A stretch of 64,000 nucleotides of DNA from Bradyrhizobium sp. WD16 (GCF_024181725.1 NZ_CP028908.1:248001-312000), one strand, 5' to 3'. Shown: positions 7,684 to 17,118, counted from the first letter of the stretch. Notes: generated from the letters alone by a model not told the origin. Numbers and translations: made by a program.

Positions 7684-8996
7684 CGCGCTCCGTCCGGCTG
7701 ACCGTGAGATGGCATTGCAGGATCCGCCCCGCAGCGCACTCTCAGGCCGGCGGCGCCGAGCCGCGCCAGGACTTCGTCGCGATGCGCCCGATCGCGCGTC
7801 TCGACCACCAGCTGCAGCAGGGTCGCCTTCACCGGCAGGTCGGAAAACGTCCTCTGATGCGAGACTTCGATGATGTTGGCGCCTGCTTCCGCCAGCAGGT
7901 TCGAGACGACGGCCAGCTGGCCGGGGCGGTCCACGATGTCGATCGCAAGCTGTGTCAGCCGCCCCTCGCGGGCGAGTTCGCGGGTCAGAACCGATGCGAT
8001 CAGCCTCGTATCGATATTCCCTCCGGTCAGAACCAGTCCGACATGGCGGCCGCGAAAGGCGTCAGGATCGGCCAGCACGGCCGCGAGGCCTACAGCGCCT
8101 GCGCCTTCGACGACCGTCTTTTCGATCGCGATCAAGGTGGCGACGGCGCGCTCGATCTCGTCCTCCGTCACGAGAACGATGTCATCGACCAGCTGGCGGA
8201 TGATCTGCGTGGTGATCCGGCCCGGCTCCTTGACGGCGATGCCCTCGGCCAGCGTGTCGCCGCGCATCGGCAGCTGCTCGCCCTTGATGACATTGTACAT
8301 CGAGGGATAGAGCCGGGCCTGGGCGCCGACGATGCGCAGGTCCGGCTTCATCGACCTTGCCGCGATCGCCATGCCGGAGATCAGTCCGCCGCCGCCGATC
8401 GGAATCATCAAGGTATCCAGCGACGGCACGGCCTCGAGCATTTCGAGCGCGATGGTGCCCTGACCCGCGATGACCAGCGGATCGTCGTAGGGATGGATCA
8501 AGGTCATGCCGTGAGTCTTGCCGTGGTCGCGGGCAAACGCACCGGCCTCCTCCAGCGTCCCCCCCGAAATGATGACTTCGGCGCCGAGCCGCTTCGTGTT
8601 CTCGATCTTCACCATCGGCGTGCCGATCGGCATCACGATGCAGGCGGGAATGCCCAATCGCCTCGCGTGATGGGCGACGCCCTGGGCGTGATTGCCGGCG
8701 GACATGGCGATGACACCATGCCGCCGCTGATCGGCCGTCAGCGCCTGGAGGCGGTTCAGCGCGCCGCGCTCCTTGAAAGAGGAGGTGAACTGGTGGTTCT
8801 CGAACTTGAGCCAGATATCGCAGCCGCACATCTCGCTCAGGGTGATGCTGCGATTGAAGTCCGTGACATTCACCGACCCGCTGATGGTCGCGGCGGCGCC
8901 CCTGATGTCGGCCAGAGTGACGGGAACACGGTTCGAATCGAAGGCGCCGGCCTGCCGGCCCGGCTGGGCATTTTCACGAGCATTGGTCATTGTCAT
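7680..8996 (-). CDS. ilvA: Threonine ammonia-lyase (threonine dehydratase) with C-terminal ACT domain
   Basis: A 438-residue PLP enzyme that converts threonine to 2-oxobutanoate and ammonia. The PLP lysine is in FTSSFKERGALNRL near residue 75, followed by SAGNHAQGVA and the phosphate-binding PIGGGGLISGMA. The last 75 residues form an ACT domain (VDRPGQLAVVSNLLAEAG), the usual site of amino-acid feedback. Serine could be a second substrate. The TAG stop is formed by the CTAG at the end of the neighbouring D hairpin. It stands alone, not in an ilv operon. Confidence 0.88.
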   Translation of the reverse strand: MTMTNARENAQPGRQAGAFDSNRVPVTLADIRGAAATISGSVNVTDFNRSITLSEMCGCDIWLKFENHQFTSSFKERGALNRLQALTADQRRHGVIAMSAGNHAQGVAHHARRLGIPACIVMPIGTPMVKIENTKRLGAEVIISGGTLEEAGAFARDHGKTHGMTLIHPYDDPLVIAGQGTIALEMLEAVPSLDTLMIPIGGGGLISGMAIAARSMKPDLRIVGAQARLYPSMYNVIKGEQLPMRGDTLAEGIAVKEPGRITTQIIRQLVDDIVLVTEDEIERAVATLIAIEKTVVEGAGAVGLAAVLADPDAFRGRHVGLVLTGGNIDTRLIASVLTRELAREGRLTQLAIDIVDRPGQLAVVSNLLAEAGANIIEVSHQRTFSDLPVKATLLQLVVETRDRAHRDEVLARLGAAGLRVRCGADPAMPSHGQPDGAR

Positions 8997-9047
8997 TCAT
9001 ACCTCTCCCGGCGCGGTTCCGGTAGCCACAATCCCCGCCGTAACGCA

Positions 9048-9102
9048 CTTATCAGCATTGCAGCGAGTTCTTCGTACGAGCGTCAGATCCAAAACCGCAC
9101 TA
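9048..9102. repeat. Degenerate partial C hairpin
   Basis: Loop and right arm of C (AGCATTGCAGCGAG, then GCGTCAGATCC) lie just upstream of the threonine ammonia-lyase gene. The left arm is lost and the border has decayed from CTAG to CTAA, so this looks like an old copy. Confidence 0.65.
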
Positions 9103-9275
9103 AAATCAGATGTTGGAGTCCCGGCCTTAAAGACAGCACCGGCCGATTTGACGCAAGTCGCCAGACGGAACAGAGGCGCTTTTCCTGAAGCCTCCGTTAA
9201 CGAGGAAATCATCGCCTTGCCTGGCACGCAGATGAAACCTTTGATGAAGCTCAATGCTTTGAACGATAGCGACGC
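9103..9275. other. Intergenic stretch without a recognised gene
   Basis: I see no convincing coding frame here. It lies between a decayed C hairpin and a nested repeat array, upstream of the divergent genes at 8996 and 9661. Confidence 0.4.
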
Positions 9276-9604
9276 CTAGTGTCCTGTCTCCGAATTACCG
9301 CTCCGTTTGCCTCATGCTCGCACGGTCATTCGGAGACATAAGGACACTAGTGTCCTGTTTCCAACGTTCGTATCCCATTGCAGCAGGCTGCTCATACGAA
9401 CGTTGGAAACAAGGGGACACTAGCATTTATGATTCTAGTGTGGTTTTGGATCTGATGCTCGTTCGAAGAACTCGCTGCAATACTGAAACGAGCGTCAGAT
9501 CCACCACACTAGCAAAATCAAAGTGCTAGTGTGGCTTATGTCTCGCAATTGCCTACGAGAGACTGGCTGCAAGGGCGGTAGGCGATTGCGAGACGCCACA
9601 CTAG
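9276..9604 (+). repeat. BA element interrupted by a DC element at a CTAG
   Basis: Modules in order: B 9276-9350, D 9347-9423, short L2 9420-9438, C 9435-9512, L1 9509-9529, A 9526-9604 (79-bp variant). Removing D-L2-C (9347-9512, 166 bp) and one shared CTAG leaves a normal B-L1-A. The DC unit has therefore entered a pre-existing BA unit at the CTAG between B and its linker. Confidence 0.88.
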
Positions 9605-9635
9605 TTGGATCTGACGCTCGTATGAAAAACTCGTG
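9601..9635. repeat. Partial C hairpin (left arm)
   Basis: Starting from the shared CTAG, TTGGATCTGACGCTCG matches the left arm of C, then the match fades. It lies directly upstream of the small gene at 9661 and may contribute to its leader. Confidence 0.5.
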
Positions 9636-9660
9636 GCGTCGCAACAGGCGGAGAGGCTCC

Positions 9661-9861
9661 ATGCGACCACGTGCATCTCATGATCAAGAATACGCGGTGC
9701 CACGACCGGGAACGACGGAAGCGATCGAGCTCGGTTGCACGTGCCGGCTCATCGGTCACGTGTCGAATACGGAGGAACTGGAGCCCGCCGGGATGCTGGA
9801 CGCGCCCGACCCCAATTGCCCCATTCACGGCATGGCTGCCGAACCTGAGGAACATGATTGA
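9661..9861 (+). CDS. Small Cys/His-containing protein of unknown function
   Basis: A 66-residue protein starting at ATG 9661 after GGAGAGGCTCC. It contains RPGTTEAIELGCTCR and ends with NCPIHG, giving a C-x-C ... C-P-x-H-G pattern like that of small phage- and island-associated proteins (LGCTCP ... CPLHG). It may bind zinc. A longer frame upstream runs into repeat sequence and was not used. A strong hairpin follows the gene. Confidence 0.6.
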   Translation: MRPRASHDQEYAVPRPGTTEAIELGCTCRLIGHVSNTEELEPAGMLDAPDPNCPIHGMAAEPEEHD

Positions 9862-9957
9862 CGCAGGCCAAGCCGTCGGGCTCAGCGCACGATAGCGACG
9901 CCGCTGCGGGAGCGGCGTTCACCTGCCGCACCGTTCGCCGCGTGCGGAGCGCAGCGC

Positions 9958-9993
9958 CGCCGTCTCGCCCCGCTTGCCCGGGGCGAGACGGCG
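9958..9993 (+). terminator. Strong hairpin, terminator-like
   Basis: Arms CGCCGTCTCGCCCCG (9958-9972) and CGGGGCGAGACGGCG (9979-9993) pair over 15 bp around a 6-nt loop. No long T run follows, so it may act with Rho or as a 3'-end stabiliser for the gene ending at 9861. Confidence 0.55.
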
Positions 9994-10086
9994 CGCCCTT
10001 TCCAGCAAGTTGCCGCCTCGTACGGACTTGCCCGGACATCCCGACAATCGAACGTCTTCAGTGTCAACGCGACGGCCGCGAGGCCT

Positions 10087-10341
10087 TCAGCGATGGCCAG
10101 CATCCCTCATGGGGCGCATCCCGTTCTCGACGCTCTTGATGAATCCGCGAGCCACATGGCCGGTCACGTCGATCCGCTGCTCGCGGCTCGCGAGCGAAGC
10201 GCCAAATCCGCCTCGCTCCCGGTCGGTGCAGTTGGTCGCCCGCTGAGCCCGCACGAGAAACCGCAGCGCCGTGCGGTCGCCGAGCGTCCCGGCGATTTTC
10301 TCGTCACGAACTCGCGCGTGCGGATCCCGATCGTCGGTCAT
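10087..10341 (-). CDS. Hypothetical protein, uncertain
   Basis: An 84-residue frame (MTDDRDPHARVRDEK...) with AAGG just before the ATG. I do not recognise it, and an opposite-strand frame of similar length overlaps it, so it may not be real. It is the only candidate gene in the roughly 700-bp gap between 9862 and 10565. Confidence 0.3.
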   Translation of the reverse strand: MTDDRDPHARVRDEKIAGTLGDRTALRFLVRAQRATNCTDRERGGFGASLASREQRIDVTGHVARGFIKSVENGMRPMRDAGHR

Positions 10342-10461
10342 GTCGGCCCTTGCCGTTGTGAACCTCTTTGAACCATCCTATCGTTTACGTCGTTCCCAGA
10401 TTTCGCGGATTGCCCGACTCGACCGGAATTTCTCAGCTCCGAACTCCACGGACATATTGAT

Positions 10462-10495
10462 ACTGATCAATTCCAGACACTGATCAATTCCAGAC
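10462..10495. repeat. Two tandem copies of a 17-bp sequence upstream of the M50 protease gene
   Basis: ACTGATCAATTCCAGAC occurs at 10462-10478 and again at 10479-10495, 70 bp before the protease start. Each copy includes the palindrome TGATCA. It could be a paired regulator site; nothing in the window says which protein would bind. Confidence 0.5.
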
Positions 10496-10565
10496 AATCA
10501 CCTCGACCAGGAGCGGACGCTGCGGCCAGTATTGGCTTGCCGACCACGAGCGAGGAACGCCTCTC

Positions 10566-11708
10566 ATGCCGCAACATAGCATCCCGTTAGGCAGGCTCTT
10601 CGGCATCCAGATCGGTTTGGACTATTCCTGGTTCGTGATCTTCGCCCTGCTCACCTGGATGCTGGCGACGAGCTACTATCCCGGGGAATACAAGCACTGG
10701 TCTCCGCAGACCTACTGGCTGACGGGGGCGGCAACCGCGATCCTGTTCTTTGCAAGCGTGCTCCTCCACGAGCTTGGGCATTCGCTCGTCGCGCTGCGCT
10801 GCAAGATTCCGGTGCGCAGCATTACCCTTTTCATCTTCGGAGGGCTGGCCGAGATCGAGGACGAGCCGCCCAGCGCCATCGCCGAGTTCTTGATTGCAGT
10901 TGCGGGACCGCTCGTCAGCGTCGCCCTGGCAGTCCTTTTCTACGCGGTGGAGCCATTGCTGTCCGGCACGGAGCCTCTCGTGGGTCTGGTCAGATATCTC
11001 GCCTACATCAACATGGCCTTGGTCGTGTTCAATCTGATCCCCGGGTATCCGCTCGACGGAGGCCGGGTCTTCCGAGCCATCGTTTGGGCGATGACGGGAA
11101 ACCTGGGCCGGTCGACCTTCATCGCAGCCAATGTCGGCCGGCTGTTTGCCTTCCTGCTCATCTTCGCCGGCACCTGGCAGATGTTCCACGGCGATCTCGG
11201 CGGAGGGCTTTGGATCGTGCTCATCGGCTGGTTCCTCGACAGCGCCGCAACCGTCCAGGTCCAGCAGGTCCGGCTTCGTGGCCTATTGTCGGGCCATCGC
11301 GTCTCGCAAGCCATGAACAGGCACTACGCGATCATCCCGGAGGAGCTGACGCTTCAGCAACTTGTCGACGAGCAGATTCTCGGCAGCGGGCAACGTAGTT
11401 TTCTCGTCAAGCGGGGCGATCTGACCATCGGCATGGTCACCTTGCATCGGATCAAGGAGGTGCCGCAGGCCAATTGGGTGACGACAACCGCCGCAGCGGT
11501 GATGATTCCCTTCGAACAGCTGACCTGCGTCGATGCCGATACCGAACTGTGGCCGGCCCTCGAGAAGATGGACCGCAATGGCGTGAACCAGATGCCGGTT
11601 GTTCGGGCTCAACAGGTCGTCGGCATGTTGAGCCGGGACGACGTCATCACCTTCCTGCTTGCGCTCCAGGAATTCGGACGCTCGCGGGGGCCAAAAACCG
11701 ATGCTTAA
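10566..11708 (+). CDS. Site-2 protease family (M50) membrane metalloprotease with CBS domains
   Basis: A 380-residue integral membrane protein. The zinc motif HELGH is in the second helix near residue 68, and the partner motif NLIPGYPLDGGR is near 155-166. Six or so hydrophobic segments fill residues 15-225. The last 140 residues hold a pair of CBS motifs (MNRHYAIIPEELTLQQLV and FEQLTCVDADTELWPALEKM). Members with this layout resemble sporulation factor IVB-type proteases; the CBS pair probably senses a nucleotide. The substrate is unknown and no anti-sigma gene is adjacent. Confidence 0.88.
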   Translation: MPQHSIPLGRLFGIQIGLDYSWFVIFALLTWMLATSYYPGEYKHWSPQTYWLTGAATAILFFASVLLHELGHSLVALRCKIPVRSITLFIFGGLAEIEDEPPSAIAEFLIAVAGPLVSVALAVLFYAVEPLLSGTEPLVGLVRYLAYINMALVVFNLIPGYPLDGGRVFRAIVWAMTGNLGRSTFIAANVGRLFAFLLIFAGTWQMFHGDLGGGLWIVLIGWFLDSAATVQVQQVRLRGLLSGHRVSQAMNRHYAIIPEELTLQQLVDEQILGSGQRSFLVKRGDLTIGMVTLHRIKEVPQANWVTTTAAAVMIPFEQLTCVDADTELWPALEKMDRNGVNQMPVVRAQQVVGMLSRDDVITFLLALQEFGRSRGPKTDA

Positions 11709-11726
11709 GAGCTTCCACAATCCACT

Positions 11727-12056
11727 CTAGTGTCCCGTTTCCAACGTTCGTATTCCTTTGCAGCAGGCGCTTCTACGAACGTTGGAAACAAAGAGACACT
11801 AGCATCATTATGATTCTAGTGTCCTGTCTCCGAATTACCGCTTCATTTGCCTCACCCTCGCACGGTAATTCGGAGACATCGGGACACTAGCAAAATCAAA
11901 AAGCTAGTGTGGCTTATGTCTCGCAATTGCCTACAGGGGCTTGCCGCAAAGGGCATAGGCAATTGCGAGACGCCACACTAGTGTGGCTTATGTCTCGCAA
12001 TTGCCTACGAGAGGGTTGCCGCGAAGGCGGTAGGCAATTGCGAGACGCCACACTAG
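11727..12056 (+). repeat. Repeat array: D, L2, BA, then a second A
   Basis: Modules: D 11727-11802, L2 11799-11819, B 11816-11890, L1 11887-11907, A 11904-11981, A-variant 11978-12056 (79 bp). The BA unit (11816-11981) is 166 bp. D-L2 is followed by BA where C is expected, as if BA entered a DC unit whose C was later lost or replaced. It separates the convergent protease and nadC genes. Confidence 0.88.
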
Positions 12057-12183
12057 GGGCCGTCGGCGCCACATTCCGAATGTCGCCCCCCGATCTCGAT
12101 CGGACGCTGTGGTCGTTCAACGGCGCGCCCGCGAGAGGTCGCGGAGGGCGGATTGCCGAACAGCATGGCCGATGCCGGAGGCG

Positions 12184-13035
12184 TCAGGCCTGCCAGTCGA
12201 GGCCAATATCAAGCGCCGGAGCGCTGTGGGTCAGCCAGCCGATGGAGATGAGATCGACACCGGTCGCCGCGATCTCGGGAGCGCTCGCCGCCGTCACCCG
12301 GCCGGACGCTTCCGTCACCGCCCTGCCCGCGACCATCGACACCGCCTGGCGCAGCGTCTCGACGCTCATGTTGTCGAGCAGCACCGCATCGATACCGATC
12401 CCGAGCGCCTCCTCGAGCTGATCGAGCCTGTCGACCTCGACCTCGATCTTGACCAGATGCCCCACCGCGGCGCGCGCCCGCTCGATCGCCGCCTTGACGC
12501 TCCCGGCGATGGCGATGTGGTTGTCCTTGATCAGCACCGCGTCATCGAGGCCGAAACGGTGATTGGCGCCGCCGCCGGCGCGGACCGCATATTTCTCGAC
12601 CGCCCGCAGCCCCGGCGTCGTCTTGCGGGTGCAGACGATGCGCGCCTTCTGGTCACCGACGGCGGCAACGATGGCGGCCGTCGCCGACGCAATTCCGCTG
12701 AGGTGGCAGAGGAAATTGAGCGCCGTGCGCTCGGCCGTCAGCAGCCCCCGCCCCGGTCCCGTGACCGAGGCGATGATCGCTCCCGGCGCGACGGCGCCGC
12801 CGTCCTCCCGCGCCACGCGCATCTCGGTTGCCGGATCGACGAGGCGAAAGGCGAGCGCGGCGAGGTCGAGCCCGGCGACGACGCCCGGCTGCCGCGCCGC
12901 CAGCACGCATGTCGCACGCAGCCCGGCCGGCACGATCGCATCGGTGGTGATGTCGCCGGCGCGGCCGAGATCTTCGAGCAGCGCGGCGCGAACCAGCGGC
13001 TCGAGCAGCAGGGGCGACAATGGCGTCAGCGACAT
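12184..13035 (-). CDS. nadC: Nicotinate-nucleotide pyrophosphorylase (carboxylating), quinolinate phosphoribosyltransferase
   Basis: A 283-residue enzyme that joins quinolinate and PRPP to nicotinate mononucleotide with loss of CO2. Family motifs include EDLGRAGDITTDA near residue 20, TRKTTPGLRAVEKYAV near 138, and LIKDNHIAIAG near 170. It is the last gene of nadABC and overlaps nadB by 10 bp. Confidence 0.95.
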   Translation of the reverse strand: MSLTPLSPLLLEPLVRAALLEDLGRAGDITTDAIVPAGLRATCVLAARQPGVVAGLDLAALAFRLVDPATEMRVAREDGGAVAPGAIIASVTGPGRGLLTAERTALNFLCHLSGIASATAAIVAAVGDQKARIVCTRKTTPGLRAVEKYAVRAGGGANHRFGLDDAVLIKDNHIAIAGSVKAAIERARAAVGHLVKIEVEVDRLDQLEEALGIGIDAVLLDNMSVETLRQAVSMVAGRAVTEASGRVTAASAPEIAATGVDLISIGWLTHSAPALDIGLDWQA

Positions 13036-14612
13036 GGTCGGGCGCTCCTGGCTGTGGTGTTGACGTGGGCGGCGCTTCGCATCGCCGCCGGCGAAACCAG
13101 TTCGGCCGCGGCGGCAAGAGCCTCGTCGAGGCGGATCCGCGCCCTTCGCGCGAGCGCATCGCGTTGCGGGAAGTCGGTGCGATGATGGCCGCCGCGACTT
13201 TCGGTGCGGCGCATCGCCATGACCGCGATCATCAGTCCCACCGCAGCCGGATCGGACGCCGCGCCGGAATCGGCGGCCAGCGGCCGCAGCATGCCGATCG
13301 CGGCGCGCAATCCCGCGTCATCCCGCTCGACGCCGAGGCCGCGCGACAGGATCGACCTGATCGCGGACGGGTCCGCCGCCGGCGGCAATGCACTGCTCGC
13401 CACAGCCCGCCCTGCCCGGCCGGCAGAGGTGCCGCCGACACTATCGGCCACGCAGCCCGCGCAGACGACCGCTTCGGTCAGCGAGTTGCTGGCGAGGCGG
13501 TTGGCACCGTGCAGGCCGGTGGACGCCACCTCGCCGCAGGCCCATAGCCCCGCGACTGAGCTGCGGCCATCCGCGTCCACCGCAACGCCGCCCATGTGGT
13601 AGTGGGCCGCCGGCCGCACCGGAATCGGCTGCCGCGCCGGATCGATGCCGGCCTCGCGACACCAGGCCGCGATGGCGGGAAAGCGCCGCGCGAATCCTGC
13701 GCCGGGACGCTGCCGCGCGTCGAGAAAGACGCGGTGGCCCCGTCCGACGTGGCGCCAGATGGCGCGGGCGACGACATCGCGCGGCGCCAGGTCTTCGCCC
13801 GGGACGCCGGCGAGGAAGCGCCGGCCGGTCTCGTCGACCAGGACCGCGCCCTCGCCGCGCACGGCTTCACTGATCAATTTCATCGGACGCGCGGCCGTAT
13901 CGAACGCCGTCGGGTGAAACTGGATGAATTCGAGATCGGCGAGCTCGGCGCCGGCGCGCGCGGCAAGGGCCAGCCCCTGCCCGAAGCAGCCGAGCGGATT
14001 GGTGGTGTCGAGGAACAGTCCGCCAAGCCCGCCGGTTGCGACGACGACGCGGCTCGTCGGCACCATCAGCGGCCCGGCGGGACCAGCGGCAACGAGCCCG
14101 GCGACAGCGCCGTCGTCGAGCAGGAGCCGTCGTGCCTCGACACCCTGGACCACCGTGATCGACGGCGTCCGCAGCACCATTGCGCCGAGGGCGCGCATCA
14201 ACTCGCGACCGGTCCCGTCGCCATCGGCGTGGACGATGCGCCGCCGGCTGTGGGCGGCCTCGAGACCGAGACCGAGACGGCCGTCGCCCGTTCGGTCGAA
14301 GGCGCAGCCGAGCCGCATCAGCGTCTCGATGGCCGCGGGCGCGGCGCGCAGGATCCGCTCGACCACCGCGGCATCGCACAGCCCATCGCCGGCCGCGAGC
14401 GTGTCGGCGAGGTGCAGCGCGGGATCGTCGTCGTCGCCGAGGCTGGCGGCGAGACCACCCTGGGCCCATGCGCTCGAGGCTTCCGTACCGATCGGCCCCT
14501 TGGACAGGAGCACGACCGGCATCGGCGCAAGACGCAGCGCCGTCATCAGTCCGGCGAGACCGCCGCCGATGATGACCGGCAGGCCGGCGAGACGGTGCAG
14601 ATCCGCGCTCAT
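13026..14612 (-). CDS. nadB: L-aspartate oxidase
   Basis: A 528-residue flavoenzyme oxidising L-aspartate to iminoaspartate, the first step to quinolinate. FAD binding is at [15 protein letters not shown] near residue 14, and [32 protein letters not shown] and [13 protein letters not shown] are the expected succinate-dehydrogenase-fold motifs. A longer frame extends upstream, but ATG 14612 gives an ATGA overlap with nadA. The C-terminus is arginine-rich and short of a few residues compared with some relatives, with no sign of loss of function. Confidence 0.95.
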   Translation of the reverse strand: MSADLHRLAGLPVIIGGGLAGLMTALRLAPMPVVLLSKGPIGTEASSAWAQGGLAASLGDDDDPALHLADTLAAGDGLCDAAVVERILRAAPAAIETLMRLGCAFDRTGDGRLGLGLEAAHSRRRIVHADGDGTGRELMRALGAMVLRTPSITVVQGVEARRLLLDDGAVAGLVAAGPAGPLMVPTSRVVVATGGLGGLFLDTTNPLGCFGQGLALAARAGAELADLEFIQFHPTAFDTAARPMKLISEAVRGEGAVLVDETGRRFLAGVPGEDLAPRDVVARAIWRHVGRGHRVFLDARQRPGAGFARRFPAIAAWCREAGIDPARQPIPVRPAAHYHMGGVAVDADGRSSVAGLWACGEVASTGLHGANRLASNSLTEAVVCAGCVADSVGGTSAGRAGRAVASSALPPAADPSAIRSILSRGLGVERDDAGLRAAIGMLRPLAADSGAASDPAAVGLMIAVMAMRRTESRGGHHRTDFPQRDALARRARIRLDEALAAAAELVSPAAMRSAAHVNTTARSARPCR

Positions 14613-15592
14613 ACCGCGAGCATCCGCTCGACGGCCTGCCGCGCGCGCGGCGTCACCGCCGGATCGATCGTCACGACGTGGCGGTTGTCGGCGAGCGCCT
14701 GCCGGATGTTGCCGAGCGTGATCCGCTTCATGTGCGGACAGAGATTGCAGGGACGGATGAAGTCGACGTCGGGATGGGCGACGGCGACGTTGTCGCTCAT
14801 CGAGCATTCGGTCAGGAGAACCACGCGCGGCGGCTTATGGGCGCCGACATAGTCCGTCATGCCGGCGGTCGAGCCGGAATAATCCGCCTCGGCGACGACC
14901 TCGGGCGGACATTCCGGATGGGCCAGCACCACGATTCCCGGATGATCCTCGCGCAACTGCCGGATCTCGGCCGGCGTGAAGCGCTCATGAACCTCGCAGT
15001 GGCCGCTCCAGGCGATGATCTCGACATCGGTCTCGGCGGCGACGTTGCGGGCGAGATAGGCGTCGGGCAGCATGATCACGCGCTCGGCCCCGAGCGACTC
15101 GACGACCGCGCGGGCATTGCCCGACGTGCAGCAGATGTCGGATTCAGCCTTCACCGCCGCCGACGTATTCACGTAGGTGACGATCGGCACGCCGGGATAG
15201 CGCTGCCGCATCAGGCGGACGTCGGCGGCCGTGATCGACTCGGCGAGCGAGCAGCCGGCTTCGAGATCCGGGATCAGCACGGTCTTGTCGGGGTTGAGCA
15301 GCTTGGCCGTCTCGGCCATGAAATGGACGCCGGCCAGCACGATCACCTCGGCATCGGTCCGCGCGGCCATCCGCGCCAGCGCCAGGCTGTCGCCGACGAG
15401 ATCGGCGACGCAGTGGAAGATCTCGGGCGTCTGGTAGTTGTGGGCGAGGACGACGGCATTGCGCCGGCGCTTCAGCGCGATGATGGCATCGACATCCTCG
15501 GCGAAGACCGGCCATTCGATCGGTGGAATGACCCGCCGGACGCGGTCGTAGAGCGGAGCAGTGCGCTGGAGGACTTCGGCTGTGGCCGCCAT
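14609..15592 (-). CDS. nadA: Quinolinate synthase (4Fe-4S)
   Basis: A 327-residue enzyme condensing iminoaspartate and dihydroxyacetone phosphate to quinolinate on a 4Fe-4S cluster. Motifs are [46 protein letters not shown] and the C-terminal [10 protein letters not shown] use ATG 15592, which has GGGAG at a good distance; ATG 15607 is possible. It begins the nadABC operon, 18 bp from the first NadQ-type operator. Confidence 0.95.
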   Translation of the reverse strand: MAATAEVLQRTAPLYDRVRRVIPPIEWPVFAEDVDAIIALKRRRNAVVLAHNYQTPEIFHCVADLVGDSLALARMAARTDAEVIVLAGVHFMAETAKLLNPDKTVLIPDLEAGCSLAESITAADVRLMRQRYPGVPIVTYVNTSAAVKAESDICCTSGNARAVVESLGAERVIMLPDAYLARNVAAETDVEIIAWSGHCEVHERFTPAEIRQLREDHPGIVVLAHPECPPEVVAEADYSGSTAGMTDYVGAHKPPRVVLLTECSMSDNVAVAHPDVDFIRPCNLCPHMKRITLGNIRQALADNRHVVTIDPAVTPRARQAVERMLAV

Positions 15593-15609
15593 GGTTTGCA
15601 CTCCCATTA

Positions 15610-15628
15610 TATGCTCTTATTGAGTATA
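15610..15628 (-). promoter_or_regulatory. NadQ-type operator, copy 1
   Basis: TATGCTCTTATTGAGTATA is a 19-bp near-palindrome with arms TATGCTC and GAGTATA, directly before nadA. A second copy lies 26 bp away at 15636. Together they should let the adjacent regulator repress nadABC. Confidence 0.65.
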
Positions 15629-15635
15629 TGTATGA

Positions 15636-15654
15636 TATGCTTATTACGAGTATA
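15636..15654 (-). promoter_or_regulatory. NadQ-type operator, copy 2
   Basis: TATGCTTATTACGAGTATA repeats the 19-bp pattern of the first site in the same orientation and on nearly the same helical face (26 bp apart). It lies between the regulator stop codon and the nadA start. Confidence 0.65.
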
Positions 15655-15716
15655 AATCAAGCGGACCTCACATCACGAAGGCGGGAAGCGGATGGGGCGA
15701 ACGTTTTGGGTCGTGA

Positions 15717-16664
15717 TCAGCTGCGCGACAGCGGCAGTTTCGTCCCCGCGATCGCCCGCTCGGCGAACACGACATGGCGGAAACGGAACAGTTTCGCCGG
15801 CCGCCCGCCGGTCTCGAAGCTTGTGGTTCCAGTCTCCTCGACCAGTTCCTGCTGCTCGATCAGGCGGCGGAAATTCTGCTTGTGCAATGGGCGGCCGGCA
15901 AGGGCCTCAACCGTGCGCTGCAATTGCAGCAGCGTGAAGCTCGGCGGCATCAGCTCGAACACCACCGGCCGGTATTTGATCTTGGCGCGCAGCCGCGCCA
16001 TGCCCGTCGCCAGAATGCGGCGGTGATCCGCTTCCATCGGCCGGCCCGGAATGGTCGATGCCTTGGCGCAGCCGTGATCCCGCAAGGCTTCGGGCACCAG
16101 GCGCGCCTCGTAGAGCAGTTCGTAGCGCTGCAGCACCAATTCTTCGTTCCAGGGCGCGCCGTCGAAGCCGAAGGCGATGGCCGCCCGCTGCAGCCGCTGA
16201 TCGCGGCCGGCGCTGGCGCGCTCCACCCAGGCGCGCAGGCTCGGCAGCACGATCTCCTCGATGAAGGGCGGCGGCCCGCTGCGATGGTCCTCCCAGGGGA
16301 AATAGTCGTACCAGCCCCGCCATCCGGTGGCGCGGCCCTTGGGCGCGGGCTCCTCGCGCGTCAGGCCGAGATAGCTGATCGAAATCACCCGCTGACCGCC
16401 AACCCCTGCCCGGTCGCGGTCGGCAAAGGTGTAGAGCTGTTCGAGATAGCCGAGAGGATGGCCGGTCTGCTGTTCGACCCAGGCGCGCAGGCCGGACTGG
16501 AGCGAGCGATGCGCGAGTTCGAACGGACCGGAGGGCAGCGCGCCGGCGTCGCGGATCGTCATCACCCGTGGCTGCGCGTCGGTCACGGCGACCAGCACCG
16601 CGATCAGGTCCGCCGTCACGGCATTGCCGGTGCTCGCCACGATCTTCGCTTTCCCTGCCCGCAC
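15717..16664 (-). CDS. nadQ: NAD biosynthesis transcriptional regulator, NadQ type (Nudix-like domain plus winged helix)
   Basis: A 315-residue protein. The first half is Nudix-like (ADLIAVLVAVTDAQPRV, then VISISYLGLTREEP), and the C-terminal third is a winged helix (FELMPPSFTLLQLQRTVEAL, then FRRLIEQQELVEETG). This matches the COG4111/NadQ family that controls nadABC in alphaproteobacteria. I place the start at GTG 16664 after GGAGCAGGGAC, because the longer frame to 16787 enters a D hairpin. It is transcribed ahead of nadA, with two operator copies between them. NAD or a precursor as effector is inferred. Confidence 0.75.
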   Translation of the reverse strand: MRAGKAKIVASTGNAVTADLIAVLVAVTDAQPRVMTIRDAGALPSGPFELAHRSLQSGLRAWVEQQTGHPLGYLEQLYTFADRDRAGVGGQRVISISYLGLTREEPAPKGRATGWRGWYDYFPWEDHRSGPPPFIEEIVLPSLRAWVERASAGRDQRLQRAAIAFGFDGAPWNEELVLQRYELLYEARLVPEALRDHGCAKASTIPGRPMEADHRRILATGMARLRAKIKYRPVVFELMPPSFTLLQLQRTVEALAGRPLHKQNFRRLIEQQELVEETGTTSFETGGRPAKLFRFRHVVFAERAIAGTKLPLSRS

Positions 16665-16769
16665 CGTCCCTGCTCCGCCAATTCGCCCGCGGCCGCCGTC
16701 CTCTGCTCGCCGTCCGCGACGTCCCTGTTCCCCCTTATGTCGATCCCCGTTGCGACGCAATGATCGAGG

Positions 16770-17098
16770 CTCGTGTCCGGTTTCCAACGTTCGTATCCCA
16801 TTGCAGCAGGCGCCGATACGAACGTTGGAAACAAGGGGACACCAGTATCATTATGATTCTAGTGTGGTTTTGGATCTGACGCGCGTTTGAAGAACTCGCT
16901 CCAATGCTGAAACGAGCGTCAGATCCACCACACTAGTGTGGCGTCTCGCAATTGCCTTTGCCCTTTGCGGCAAGCCCCTGTAGGCAATTGCGAGACATAA
17001 GCCACACTAGCTTTTTGATTTTGCTAGTGTCCCGATGTCTCCGAATGACCGTGCGAGGGTGAGGCAAACGAAGCGGTAATTCGGAGACGGGACACTAG
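16770..17098. repeat. DC element followed by reverse BA element sharing one CTAG
   Basis: D 16770-16845 (borders decayed to CTCG and CCAG), L2 16842-16862, C 16859-16936 make a 167-bp DC. A 16933-17010, L1 17007-17027, B 17024-17098 make a 166-bp reversed BA. The two units share the CTAG at 16933-16936. Confidence 0.9.
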
Positions 17099-17118
17099 CG
17101 AATGTTGGAATCGGCCCA

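Noticed and set aside
7602-9188. A 528-residue open frame on the plus strand opposite the threonine ammonia-lyase gene
   Set aside because: It lies antisense to a clear PLP enzyme and runs into repeat sequence; GC-rich DNA gives long shadow frames. No domain is visible.
13596-14852. A 418-residue plus-strand frame across nadB and nadA
   Set aside because: Antisense shadow of nadB, low-complexity Arg/Gly/Ala content and no recognised motif.
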